DNA of 64,000 bases. It comes from Cryptomeria japonica. Taxonomy: Eukaryota; Streptophyta; Pinopsida; Cupressales; Cupressaceae. The notes under the pieces are model-generated. The model was not told where the DNA came from. It saw only the letters and a list, made by a program, of their open reading frames with translations, and did not search any database. The stretch is from positions 667,805,852 to 667,869,851 of the forward strand of contig NC_081412.1 of NCBI RefSeq assembly GCF_030272615.1, read 5' to 3'. The position numbers and the translations under genes are program-made. Shown here in pieces: positions 1 through 11,700 of this stretch. Positions within the stretch are counted from its first letter, which is position 1, and every line of letters begins with the position of its first letter.

Positions 1-2335
1 ATGAGTTTCATTATCAGATGTAAATACAAATGAGCACGGTTACAAAGGGATTCTTTTTTTGAAATTAAAACAACTACATTTTCCTTTCCATGATAATAGA
101 AATACATTGCTTTCTTTTTTGAAAATAAACACAACCATGACTTTCTCTTTTTTTTGCAAGCTAATATTGCATACATAAAATTCTTCTTTCCTTGTAAATA
201 AACACAAACTAGCTCTTTTTTTTTCTTTTCCTTTACAACTCCAAAAGAGAATACATTGTCATAATAACTCTTTCTGCAACATAAAACAGCAACATAGTCC
301 TTTAATTCTTCTTTTCCCATTCCCATGCAACCTGCAATAAAACACATTTTTGACCATGGGAAGCTCACCTCCCAGCCTAGGCTTACTAGAAGCCACCCCC
401 GAGCTTGGAGAACCAAGCACTAAACGGGTTACAAACAAGCAATCTCCACAACAAACATAGGAAGACACTTATATTCAAATTTCCCTTCCCAAGCTACACA
501 TTCACCACTTTCATGGTGACTCTTCCATGGGTGGAAGTGGACCAAGTACCAATGGGGAGAATGCATGCCAAAAAAAATAACACAAGCCACCTCATGGCAA
601 TACAAATGCAACAAATACTTCCACAATCCTTATGCCCCCCCAAAAGGCTCAAGGCCATATTTGCTCCCCTTATGACCCCCAAATGCATACACAAGGCTAT
701 GCATCAAGGGTCACCAAGGACACCCTTGAGAACACTCTCCATAAGGAGAGCCTCTCACCCATGGCTGTCATACTCCTTCCACCCCAAGATCTTCCTACCC
801 TCCCAAGAGTAGGAGATCTTGGACACTCCCAAAAACAACAAGAACACAAAACAAAACACATAGAAAAGAAAACTACACATTCTTTACTTACACAAAAACT
901 TCATAAAACACATTCTTTACAAGCAACTCTTTTTTTTTACAATCAACATAAACTAACACTTACAACATAGCAAGAGGAGATAAGAAGAAACCAACCTTAT
1001 TCTGCCAATAGGTTGCTAAGATTAGTTGCGGATGAGCTGCCCAATTCCACACTAACTTTCTCCAAATTCCACCAAAAGTGCTAATCTCCTACTAACTTTT
1101 TCAAAACAAGCATAATCTCCAAGAATGGAGAGTGGGTGATTACTCACTAAGTCTCCAAATTCTTGCCTAAGAAGGCCTCTCACACACTTCCCAACCCCTT
1201 GGGTGAGGTGTGAGTTCCCATTGGTTGCCCTTCCCAAACTCTTACACATTACCAAAATTGGAAAGGGAAAAGGTGGAAGAAGATGGGGAAGAGGGTTTGA
1301 CATCTAAAAGGAAGGTTCTCTATCCTAGGAGGAACTTTCTAAGTTGAATTTTCGTTCATCTTGGAAACACCACTTTTTGAAGTGACTAAATAGTCACATG
1401 GGAGAAGCCACATGTTTCAAAATACCCCTAACCCATAGGTATACCCTTTGGACCTTTGGAAAAGCCTAAAAACTTACCCTAGGAGTCCATTAAACCCTTT
1501 GGAAACCCAACTGAAGTTTACCTACGGGTCAAACTTGAGTTGACCACTCCCAAGACTCCCTACCCAAGGCAAATTTGGGACCACACTCATGTTTTTGAAT
1601 GGCTTTGGTAGAAACAAAACTCCCTCCAAGAGACAAGTCAAAATCAATGACACTTAATCAGCACATGTGTCAAGTGACACAATAAAAACACAATATAAAA
1701 ATCACACATGGAATTTGTCTCTTGTAGGATTACACATATACATATAAATTAATTTTAACACTCAAGCATTATACACTTCACAAATAAAACACATTACAAT
1801 GGGGTGTTGTCTCTCCAAATAGACAACTCCCGGCTTAACAAACGCACATCGGTCTAGGCTTGGTTCTCCATATAAATTCCATGGTCACATGGATAATTTT
1901 CCTGCGCATCTCAATTAACACATTAGTAATTCCAAATAATCACATTTATACATAATCAAATACATGGATTCCATTGCACATCAAACACTCATACATTAGG
2001 CAATCAATAATTTCAATATCTCACTTGTTTCAAATTCAATTTCACATAAGCAATTAACATAATTTCCCAAAATTGAACCATTCATAAATAAGCATCATTT
2101 TTCTATCATCAAAATGAAGTCCTACAAATTTCCAATAATGACATTCACCATCATAATGTAACTCTATTCTAGTAACATATCTAAAGTTTCATAATCATCA
2201 TGCATGAAATAAAACATCAACATATGTCAGTGTGATCCAAATCATGGAATCATATAAGTTCTAAGTCCATAAAACATAAAATAAAGCATCCATGATAGTC
2301 TCAATATGCAAATAACTGAAAATGTCCAGCTGAGT
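1..2335. other. Unassigned non-coding sequence, probably old retrotransposon DNA
   Basis: There is no credible reading frame: the open stretches are short, lack recognisable motifs and overlap on both strands. The sequence is C- and A-rich on the plus strand with T-runs in the first 250 bases, and has LTR-like texture between about 1400 and 1900. I could not find a matching second copy in the window or a polymerase motif, so this is left unassigned. Its right boundary is where similarity to copia LTR sequence begins, near 2336. Confidence 0.5.
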
Positions 2336-3181
2336 CGGGGTAGGGCCTCACAGAATCTCGATCTCTGTTAGGAGATAAGTCAGATTAAAGACTACCTTGT
2401 TAGAGGATTTTAGATTCACATATGTGAACCACCTTGTTAGAGGATTTTACAAAGGCTTTGAGGCCTACTCGGTTAAGGGCTATAGACTTGTCAAAGATGT
2501 GAGTAATCAACAAGTGTTTGATCTATCTGATAGCACAAACTGCTTGGTTAGATCCAGTATTGCTCACAGCTAATGCATTTCAACATTACTTCAGTCTTCT
2601 CTATCTCTCTCACAATTACAACTTGATCTTCTTAGATAAGATCGTTCTAAATCTCCACCTTAAAACCCTAGCACCACATTAACCCTTTCAGCAACAACTT
2701 AAAACCCTACACAAGATGTCCTTTTAAAGGAATCTGATTTCATGTCGGTCCAATAGGATTACATTACAATTTCCTAGGTTCAATGCATCTAGACGTACTC
2801 AGTAACATGACACAAAAAGCACCGTCAAACAATCAGTGGATTGGTAACTCATCACAAAATGTTGGTTGGTAACTCATCACAGAGTATTACCGGTTCATAC
2901 AAAATACTGGTTGCCGGTTTGACAAAAATGAAGACTGGTAAGAATGTGTTGTGTCGCTTTGCTCCCTTGTACCGCTTGGGATCTACGAATCGCTTGGGGT
3001 CGACATGCCGCTTCAGACCGGGAAACACATTCTGCAAAATCACTACTAGTCTAAAGACTACAATACAACATACTGGTTGGAACAAATACCGGTTGAGCAC
3101 AAGCTCATACACATAAAGCGGATCTCAAAAGTGTGTGTCCATCAATGACAATCACAACATAAACAACAAAAATGCCAACAG
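2336..3181 (-). mobile_element. Truncated LTR of a Ty1/copia element
   Basis: On the minus strand it starts TGTTGGCA at 3181, the same terminus seen at 58415 (plus) and 46784 (minus). It contains the 'cctctaacaaggt' repeated phrases that also fill the LTR at 59200-59420. Homology stops near 2336, before the LTR end and PBS, so it is a partial LTR. It abuts the duplicated segment of the Tat/Ogre-like element exactly at 3181/3182, which indicates that it inserted into that element. Confidence 0.7.
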
Positions 3182-3182
3182 A

Positions 3183-3800
3183 TGTATTGATACATCCATT
3201 CATGATATGTATTTGAAACAAGAAGTTATTTCACCCTACTAAGAATAGTAATCAAACCTCCTTAATAAAGTCAGTTCGATGAATATTCTTAAGTCTTCTT
3301 GCAATAGTATGCCTTGGGGTTTTCAACCAATTGTCATTGATATTGCTTTTGCACTTGTCTAAATTATTGTTATAATATATCTGAGCTGACTACATGTCAT
3401 TATTGGCATATTGATCAATGTTTGGACCTTTGAAAATTGTGTCAAAGAAGTCCTCATCCAATTTTATGAGAGTTTCCTTTCCTTCCACATCCTTGATAGA
3501 CTTGTTTACTGGATTAAACCTATTAGATAATGCTAATACTAACTCGAGTTTTGTGCCAACATTGGAAAAGTTGCAACTAAGTGAATTCCACTATTAATAG
3601 TTGCCTCCATTTTATAATATTCAACACCTAGCTCTTTCACTCTTTTAAGAAACTCTTCAAGATCTAGATGACCTATCTCTGTGTCTCTAATGTTGCCAAT
3701 ATTAGATGACACAAAAGAATATGGAAGAGTGGACGAGGATCTTGCCTCTTAAACTTGATATCTGTCTTGCTTGGTGATAGTGTCATCATTTGACTGTGAT
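3183..3800 (-). pseudogene. 5' fragment of the Element E ORF upstream of gag (second copy)
   Basis: This corresponds to 15609-16220 in the right copy, which translates on the minus strand as the N-terminal part of the upstream ORF. Here the frame has further stops and an indel (the run 'aatcaaacctccttaataaag' is shorter than its partner). The fragment ends at 3182 because of the copia LTR insertion, not at any natural boundary of the ORF. Function is unknown. Confidence 0.6.
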
Positions 3801-3877
3801 TATAACTGCAACATGTGAAATAACTACTTGAAATTATTTTTGAAACCCTAATTAATTGGTAGAACAAAACTGCCTTT

Positions 3878-5055
3878 GGGTGTAAATTGGGTTTGTAAAC
3901 CTGATTTAAATGTGTGTGCACTTGGTGCAAATTGGGTTTGCAAACCCGATTTACACCTAAAATAGGTGTAGTTCAAGAAGCGTATCTCAAATTTATAAAT
4001 CTGATTTGCATTTGGGAATAAATTTCAAATCACATTGGTGTAAATCAGACTTACAAACTTGATTTACATTTTTGAAGGTTCATACAAAAAAAGGTGGTGT
4101 AGATCGGGTTGGTAAACCTGATTTACACCATAGTAAATAATGAAGTGATGAATCTACTTTTGGTGCTTGTCGAGGTTGTAGCCCCGATATATGCCATAGG
4201 AGGGGCTTGGTATAGATCAAGGTTACGACCTTGATATAAACCACAACACAACACTTTTTATTGTGTATTGCTACTGGTGTACAGTGGGGTTACGACCCTG
4301 ACTTACACCTGAAGGGAAGGACTTGGTGTAAGTCAATGATGTAACCCCACCTTACACCAAACAACAATGAATTAAGTCTTTACTATATGTTGGGTTTGTA
4401 ACCTTGACATACACCAAATGGTGGGATTTGGTGTATTTCAAGTCTACGACACCGACATTCACCAAACAATGGAATTTCAAATTGTGGTCTTTGATAAATA
4501 CGTTGTGTCTCGGGGATGCAACCCCACCATACACAACAATAAAAGGAACTAAATGTATGAGGAGATTGTAGTCCCAACATACATCAAGAGAGATGTTTCA
4601 AAAACAAAAAACACTATTTGGGGAAGAAAACCCAAACAAAACTCGCAAAAACCCTAAACAAAATAAGAGTGAATGAAAGAAAACATACTTGAAAAGAAAA
4701 CCAACAAATCAACCTCGGCTCAAAGATCTTCAAAACTCATTCAAAGTAGGGGGTGCACAAGAAAATAATGAAAAGCAAAATGACCATATAAAATCAAGAA
4801 GAAATCAAAACAATTTCAAAGACCTAGCCAGTAAATGCTCAAACATGCAAATTAAACGGTGTATTTTTAGGGTTGTAACCCTGAATACACATCTCCCGTA
4901 ATACACCAAGATATATATTTTAGGTTTGCAATTATGAATACACATTTTGGGTATATTTCAACACATAGGTGCAATTCAAACTTATGAGTCCCATTTGCAC
5001 CTGAAGGCAAAAGGAGGTGTAATTTAGACTTGTAAGTCTGAATTGCACCAAAAGA
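3878..5055. repeat. Array of about 16 degenerate ~35-bp inverted repeats (left copy)
   Basis: Dyad units follow each other at about 40-60 bp spacing, with a gap at about 4580-4855. Typical arms are GGTGTAAATC and GATTTACACC around a GGGTTNNNAACCC-like centre. Clear examples lie at 3922-3959, 4096-4130, 4208-4242, 4275-4309, 4323-4360, 4859-4893, 4968-5002 and 5016-5050. Each unit is partly self-complementary but the sequence drifts from unit to unit, so complementarity is kept better than the sequence itself. The same array recurs at 16336-17530. Confidence 0.8.
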
Positions 5056-5406
5056 TTGAAGCAAGTGTAAAATTAGATTTTAACTCCAACGTTGCATCAC
5101 TTTTGAAAAACACTTAAAAAGACAATTAATATTTTGAATTAATAACTTTAACTAGGACCAGGGAACAACCACAAAGATCCTAGTAAGACTAACAAGGTGA
5201 AAATTGCCTAAAAAAAAAACTTAAAGAGTTAAATTATGATTCGAACAAAAATTCATAGGGGTTATCTAGTTTTTGCATCATAATAAAAAACAAGGAAAGC
5301 AACTAGCTTTGACTGGCAAACATCTTTTGATCACTCTTAGAAGCAATCAAAAGAAGTAGAACCTCTTATCTCTAAGTTCCTTCTTCTATTCAATTGGGCC
5401 ATAGCA

Positions 5407-6560
5407 TCAAGCAACCAAAAAACTCAAAAGACACCAAAAATAAAAACTATATAAATATTTACAAAGGACTTTCCAAGCTTTACTAAGTGAATAATTTGAG
5501 ATGTTGTCCACTATAAGGCAATCCACCAACCTTAAATTCTTTGTACTTTTATTTTTTTTGTCAAAAAGAGCTTTGACTTGCTTTTGATGTTCTACAAGGC
5601 AATCCACCACTTGTGCATGTTCCTCCAACTAAGTAAGGAACATGATCCGTTTATCAATTGAACTTTCATAAGTCTCATCCTCAATAGCCTTTGCCAACTT
5701 CAAAGACAACAATTCTAGAGTGATAAGAATTTCAATGTTGAGTCCATACAACAACTGAAATAAAGACATATTGATGGTTTGCTTAAGTGTGATGCGATCA
5801 GCCCACAAAGCATCATACAAAGCCTTAGGCCACAACTTTTGATTTTCATCCACTAACTTCTCGATAATGCTCACCAATTTTTTTATTGTTGGATTCTGCT
5901 TGACCATTGCCTTGGGGGTGATAATCAAATGAATGTGAAATGGGAAAGGGTAATTCCATGCTCAAAGCAAAATTGGGTTACTTCGTAAGAAGAGAACACG
6001 GTTGCAATATTTGCCACAATTTTGTGGGAGTTCACCAAATCTACAAATTATGTGGAATCGACATACCACTTGTGAATTTGTATGCTTCATTAGGATAGCC
6101 TCCATCAACTTGGTGAAGTAATTTGTTATCATGAGAACATACATGTGACCTGCACTGGAAGATGGATTAAAAACACCAATAAAGTCAATTCCCCGTTGCT
6201 TGAAAGGTTCTTCAATTATGATTTGTTTCAAAGGAAGAGTTGTCAACTTCTTCTTCCCAACAAACTGTTGACAAAGGTCACATTTACGTACCCACTTGTA
6301 TGCATCTTGAAAGAGTGTGGGCCAATAATATCTGGCCTTGAAAATCTTATGAGCTTTTATAAGCGTATAAAAATGCCCACCACAAGCTATATTGTCCACG
6401 CACCTTGAAAAGGTACCATCTATTTTCCTTTTGTCCAAGCAATTGTCCCAAATAACATAGTGTGCAACCTTGAGTTTGATGTTCCTTTTTCCCTTATAGT
6501 TCAAATGGGAAGGGCATTCTCCATATATAAGGAATTGAGAAATATTAGGGTACCACTATT
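5407..6560 (-). pseudogene. Element E integrase (broken)
   Basis: The minus-strand translation from about 6504 shows the H2C2 zinc-binding region (CGGHFYTLIKAH ... CDLCQQF), then GIDFIG with the first catalytic Asp. A short stretch follows in which the usual ATDYFTK motif reads ITNYFTK. The HPQGNGQAESNN motif carrying the catalytic Glu is still visible around 5910, but in another frame. Downstream come LWPKALYDALWADRIT and a C-terminal region ending near 5407. At least two frame changes lie between 5930 and 6060, so no complete enzyme can be made. It is a Ty3/gypsy integrase, most like the Tat branch. Confidence 0.85.
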
Positions 6561-7100
6561 CTATGGTGTTAACAAACAACATAGTAGGGAGAATTTCAAA
6601 AAATTCTTCATCTTCCTCACCTTGATTGGCTGAATTATTATCAGCCACGAGCTAACACAAACCTTTTCTAGGAACAAGCTTTGTAGGCTTAATATCGTGA
6701 TCATACTCTTGGATCTTGTCAATCTAATTTCCTCTCTTGGTGTCGAATTCCTATTGAGTGAGAATTGACTTAACAATTGTATCGAGAACTAGGACAAGAG
6801 TATGAAAGTTAAGGATGCAGAACTTGAAATAATTTATTGCCTTAACCATGACAAAAGCATGTTTTTCCATTTGGGAATACTTCAACTCATGAGACTTTAA
6901 AGGATAGCTCATGAAAGCAATAGGAGATTCAATCCCCTCTTTATTCTTTTGCATCAAGATAGCAGACATGATATGCACTAAAGCATACCTATTCATGATT
7001 AAGTCCTTAGTGTAATCGGGACAAACCATAACTAAATCATGGGAAATAGATTCATTAATCTCATTGAAAACTACTTTCCCCTCGACATTCCATTAGAAAG
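6505..7100 (-). pseudogene. Element E RT-linked RNase H and linker (broken)
   Basis: The 6751-7029 frame reads MQKNKEGIESPIAFMSYPLK then HELKYSQMEKHAFVMVKAI and ends SILTQ, the typical Ty3/gypsy RNase H that follows RT in Tat elements. Downstream at about 6560-6750, KIQEYDHDIKPTKLV marks the tether to integrase. Stops interrupt both parts. It lies directly after the RT block in the usual order. Confidence 0.85.
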
Positions 7101-8340
7101 TAGCCTTACCCTTCATCATATCAACAATATGACAAGTTTTTTCTACAAAGTTAGGAATAAATCTACATAGAAAATTCACCTTCCCAAAGAAATAATGAAC
7201 AACCATCTTACTAGTAGGTAGGGAAAGATTATGGATTGATTTGACCCTCTTAGGGTCAATCTTAATCCCTTCTTTGGTGCAATGTGTCCCAAGAGTTTTC
7301 CTTCTTTTACCCCAAAAACTGATTTCTTGGGATTAAGTGAAATACCATGCTTTCTACATGTCTCAAGTACTTCTTATAGATGATAAAGATGTTTCTCATA
7401 ATCCTTAGAGAATAGGTTGAGATCATCAAGATAGGCAATAATGAACCTACCAATAATACCTCGAAAGGCCAGATCTATATCTCTTTGGAAAGTAGCAACT
7501 GCATTAATTAATCCAAAAGACATTCTATGATATGCAAATGTGCCCCATGGAGTGGTGAATTTAGTTTTGTGTTGATCAACTTCACTTACCCCAATTTGAT
7601 TATATCTAGAAATCCAACATGGACATAATTTGAGATCCTGTAACTATTTGTAATACTTGGTCCATAACCGATAAAGGATAATTATTCTTTAGTGATAACT
7701 GATTTAGGTTCTTGAAATCCACACAAATTTGGATTTCTCCATTCTTCTTGCACATCAAAACTATATTTTCTATCCATGTTGAATGATGAATAGGAAAAAT
7801 GATTTGAGCGTTCAATATGTTTTAAATCTTAGAACGAATGGTACCTAAAATCTTTGGATTGTACTGCCCCTGCATTTGTCTAAAGGGAGCTACATCGACT
7901 TTGAGGGAAATATCATGTCCCAACTCATTTGGTTGAAAAGACTTGAGATCCTCATATAAATATGCCAACACATTGATGTATTGATTTAACAACTGAATGA
8001 ACTGATCTTTCTCCTATGGAGTACAACTATTACCTATATTCACAAATTTTGGATCATCTTCTGATCCAATATTATATCTTTCATATCCCATACAATAATC
8101 TGGATTCACCTATTCTCTTTTCATATAATGATTATGTTTATCAAACAGTTTCTCAAGTGAAACCAAACCCCTAAGGATTTTATTTCTCTTTAACTACAAG
8201 AATTCTTCACCTTGCTCAGATTCTCTATCTGAAACTAAATTAGAAGAAAAATAATTACTACCTTCAAAGTAAAAATTATTGAAGTCATCTTTAACCTCAA
8301 GAAATTTAATGATGTGCTTATCATCATTAAAAATCTGCTA
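7050..8340 (-). pseudogene. Element E reverse transcriptase (broken)
   Basis: From the 5' side, KILRGLVSLEKLFD (about 8180-8140) and NIGNSCTP (about 8040) mark the linker into RT. The palm follows: CKKNGEIQICVDFKNLNQ (about 7750-7697), YPLSVMDQVL, then GTFAYHRMSFGLINAVATFQ and the active site AYLDD near 7430. NPKKSVFGVKEGKLLGHI follows near 7320-7270. Stops near 7606, 7830 and 8015, among others, disable it. It would have copied the element RNA into DNA in the cytoplasmic particle. Confidence 0.88.
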
Positions 8341-8394
8341 ATGATCTCAGTTGTCAAGAACACTTAGCGTTGAAACTAACTCAATAGTATACTT

Positions 8395-9110
8395 AGCTAA
8401 AATCTTTATGCAAAATCAAAAGAGTAGCAGATGTTGCAAGATAATCAGCTCTATCATTGAATTACCTAGGAACAACTAAGATATTGAAAGCATCAAAACC
8501 TTTGATTTTATCCCAAACAAGATTCCAATAGTGCTTGAGCCTATTATTCCTTGCTTGGTATATATTCCTAGCTTGGAACACTACCAACTCAACATAACCT
8601 TGTGCATGGATATTCTTAATTCTCCTTTTGTGTGCAACTTCAATACCTAATAACAATGACTCATATTCTATCGTGTTATTGTTATTGGTAAACTCCAACT
8701 TGAAAGAATAAGGAATAATTTCTCCTTGAGGAGAAATAAAAACAACACCTACACTAGAACCAAAGGAAGCACAATTGCCATCGAACTCCAAGATCCAAAT
8801 GTCATTGGAAATAGTATCAATGGAAGTATATTCTAAACTAGGAACAAAACTTTCACCCTTGTTAGAAGAAATTTTGCCTTTATCAATCATGGCAAAAGAT
8901 TTATTGAAACCAAATCCTGACTCGTGATCTTCACAAGCATCAACAAATTTGTTAGTATTTGATATGCACAAAGAACTAGGATCCTCACAATCAGATATAT
9001 TAGAAGATTTAGATACATCCAACTCAGAAAACTCTATCCAATCTTCAGAAAATTCATAAACTTCGTCAATATGTAGATAATAATTCTCCATACTTGCTAA
9101 TTGAAACAAT
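8395..9110 (-). pseudogene. Element E additional RNase H (Tat-type), located before RT
   Basis: The 8462-9109 frame has an acidic N-terminal part, then WILEFDGNCASFGSSVGVV (first catalytic Asp) and NNTIEYESLLLGIEVA (Glu). Next comes AQGYVELVV, where the expected third catalytic Asp is Tyr. The frame ends VVPR and a stop. Directly after the stop the same frame continues FNDRADYLA, supplying the last Asp of the fold. This is the RNase H type known as the second, archaeal-like RNase H of Tat/Ogre elements. In this copy it sits between protease and RT rather than after the RT-linked RNase H. Confidence 0.82.
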
Positions 9111-9510
9111 ATTTGTGCATTAGGATCATCTGATTACACCACATTATACTCACTCTCTCTTTCAAAGGGGAGGAGTTTTTGCAGGACTCCCTTAACTGGA
9201 ATTTTGGCTCAAGTCACATACATATGTATTTCTCTTCCTATATCTTTACAAAAATTACACCCTAGCAACATCCCATATGAAGCAGCTCGATGTTAGCAAC
9301 TAAAATAATCATTTTGATCTTCTTATCTGGGAAGGATGCAAATGAAAAATGTGCATCCTTGATTTGCTCCACAAGAGGTAATTGTTTATTTTCCATGGAA
9401 TAACAGTTACCAAATATCTTGGTAAGAGTTAAACCAAGTGCATTAGCTAATTTGAGGGGCATAACATTAGTTGAAGCTCTAGAATCAATAACATAGTTAC
9501 TTAACATAAA
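9111..9510 (-). pseudogene. Element E aspartic protease and downstream linker (broken)
   Basis: The 9262-9507 frame reads YVIDSRASTNVMPLKLANAL, a retroviral-type protease active site in which the usual DSGA reads DSRA. The middle of the domain (LVANIELLHMG) follows. After the stop at 9262 the same frame carries on through several stops to SDDPNAQILFQ near 9110, which joins to the RNase H block. The Gly-to-Arg change at the active site should abolish activity. Confidence 0.78.
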
Positions 9511-9643
9511 GCCATTAATTAATAAGAAAATATAAAAAAGTTTCTATCTTCCCTAGAATGGATGAAGGAATTGTAACAAGGTTATTCAATAGATTATTAG
9601 GCTCGGGTAACATAGGATTGCTTTAGGAAGAACTTAAAACATG

Positions 9644-11700
9644 TTAGGTATCTTTATCCTTTACAAACTTAACTAACCTATCAAATTGGTCAGGGTAAGC
9701 TTGTAAGCATTCAACTTTAGATATTTGAATTTTGGTCTTTCTAGCATGGTCAATTATATCAAAAGGTTGATACAAACTAGCCAAAGAAGATAAAGGAATC
9801 TCTTGAGATTTAGGATTTGTGGCACTAGATTTTACAATATTTGAAGTAATAGGAGATGAAAAAGATGCACTTACTTGGTTATCACCCATTGTAGGTTTAG
9901 GTAACATTGGAAGAGGATTTCCCCTCTTTGCAATGGTGACTAGTAGTTGAGGAGTATCATTCTTCTTTGCCTCATCATCTCTAGAATGATTGGGCTGATT
10001 TTCAGAACGAGTAAGAACTGCATTAATACTTGCATTTACTACCTCAAGAGATTTTTCAAAATACATGTAGCTAATAGTAGAGTCGCCAGTAACTTCTTCT
10101 TCATGCTCTTGGAAAAGAATTGCAACATCTTCTTCATTAGATAGAAAACCACCTTGTTTTGTTTCGAAGTAACCCACTGCTAAATTAGAAGGCGGGGCTT
10201 CAAGAGTCAGCCTCTCAAGTGAAGGTGAAAGCTTGGATTGATTCTTGGCCACATAATTGTTAGCATTATATGGGTAGTTTCTCCTTGGAATATCTTTGTA
10301 CAGAGTAGGGAAAGAATTTTGAGAAATCTGCTTCTTAAAGGCAAGAATCTCATTTTCTAACCTTTGTACCATAAGATTAGTAGTGCCTAAAGAATTAAAC
10401 ACCATGATCCATCATCAGGGCAAGAGAGAAAGAGAGTAGAAAATGAGAATGTTAGCAGACCTAGAAGGTTAAAAAGATGGAAGAATAGACACAAGGACAA
10501 AGGCACCAAAAACCAAGGGGAGCAAAAAAAAAAAATAAGAGAGAGAAAAAAAATAAAATGAAAAACAATATAAACATGCCTCCACACACAACTTTGTCCT
10601 TGTGCCTATTCTTCCATCTTTTTAACCATCTAGGTTTGCTACCATTCTCATTTTTTGCTCTCTTGCTCTCTCACTTACTCTCTTTCCCTGATGATGGATC
10701 ACGGTGTTTGATTAGAAATATTGGTAACATCAAAATATACATAGTCAAATCCAAAAGAATTAGAAACAAGCCATTATGGACTGTGGAAATTTCATGAATT
10801 AAGTGCCTAAAGAGTTGATTCAGACAATGTAGAAGAATGCATAGACTTGTTTGGATGTTTCTTAATCTTACTAACAAGGATAAGATCATCTTCAACTTCG
10901 ATCACAAGTATCTGTGCATGCAGTAAATCTATCATAGGTGCTCTTCTCGATAAGAAACTGACCTCGAGCACCTGGGAGTTAACAAATAACCACTTTTAAG
11001 ATTCTCACCAGTTGGTTGAGAAATGGTGAGAATATAGTTCCGCAACTAGTTGAACTTAAAAATGAAATCACACATGGGTTCATGGGGTTCTTTCTTCATT
11101 TGTGTAAGTTGAGCCAAGAGAGCATGCACGTCTTCAACTGGCTTGAACCTTTCCTCAAAATGAGTTTTGAGGGTATCCTAATTAGTGATACTTTGAGGTC
11201 CTAAGTGATACAACCAATCAACAACTACACCTTGTAATATATCAATGAACAATCTCACTAGAACATCTTCATGTTCAACCCCAAGAACATTGCATGCAAT
11301 GTAAAAATGAATGATATGCTCGTCAAGATGCTATTTTCCATCTACATAGAATTGAGGAATATTATTCCTAGAACCTTGTGGAGGTGAATGAAGCAAAAGA
11401 GGCAAATTGAGGGGGCCAAAATTTTATCCCCACGGACCTTGAGTAGGTTGTCCACCTGGAGCAGCCATGATCATTGGTTGAAAAGGTGGAATAACAAACC
11501 TTTGAAATTTTGATAACACCAAGGGTCTTGAAGCACTAGAAGCTTTGCTAGGAATAGGTGATCTTTCACTTATAGGAGGAAAAGTTCGTGTAAACTGTAA
11601 AGGAGATACTGATCTGGAAGGGAAATAATCAAAGTTATTCTTTTGCAACAACTCAAAAACAGGATCAATGATACCTTGATTTCGCCTACCACGAGTATAA
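9644..11700 (-). pseudogene. Element E gag, interrupted by a MITE
   Basis: The N-terminal part (about 11700-10810, minus strand) contains LKTHFEERFKPVEDVHALL and KKEPHEPMCDFIFKFN, a Ty3/gypsy capsid pattern. The C-terminal part (10405-9644) starts NSLGTTNLMVQRLENEI and ends DQFDRLVKFVKDKDT, the usual run-up to protease. A foldback insert of about 400 bp (10397-10801) separates the two. Stops also occur in the N-terminal part. I did not see a CCHC knuckle in the remaining sequence. Confidence 0.8.
10397..10801. mobile_element. Foldback MITE inserted in Element E gag
   Basis: Arms of about 100 bp at 10400-10510 and 10590-10705 are reverse complements; for example TGATCCATCATCAGGG at 10405 pairs with CCCTGATGATGGATCA near 10687. 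A further ~95 bp after the right arm ends GGACTGTGGAAATTTCATG. The flanks repeat AGTGCCTAAAGA (10382-10393 and 10802-10813), a target-site duplication of about 10-15 bp. The left terminus seems to lack the outer ~90 bp found at the right. It is non-coding. Confidence 0.78.

Larger units (their letters stand above)
3182..5290 (-). repeat. Left copy of 2.1-kb direct repeat flanking Element E
   Basis: It is similar over its whole length to 15609-17750 in the same orientation. For example, 'acatccattcatgatat' near 3194 matches near 15621, and 'ggggttatc' near 5258 matches near 17713. The copies differ by many substitutions and small indels, so the duplication is old. The repeat contains the hairpin array plus the 5' part of the ORF upstream of gag. 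It therefore either is a long LTR carrying coding sequence or belongs to a tandem element copy truncated at 3182. Confidence 0.85.

Noticed and set aside
405..970. Overlapping frames of 112-135 codons suggesting a host gene
   Set aside because: Two overlapping frames on the same strand are both open, with repetitive Pro/His/Gln content and no motif; this looks like composition rather than coding.
3878..5055. CRISPR-like array of palindromic repeats
   Set aside because: Units are not identical, spacing is irregular and not spacer-like, and the context is a plant retrotransposon.
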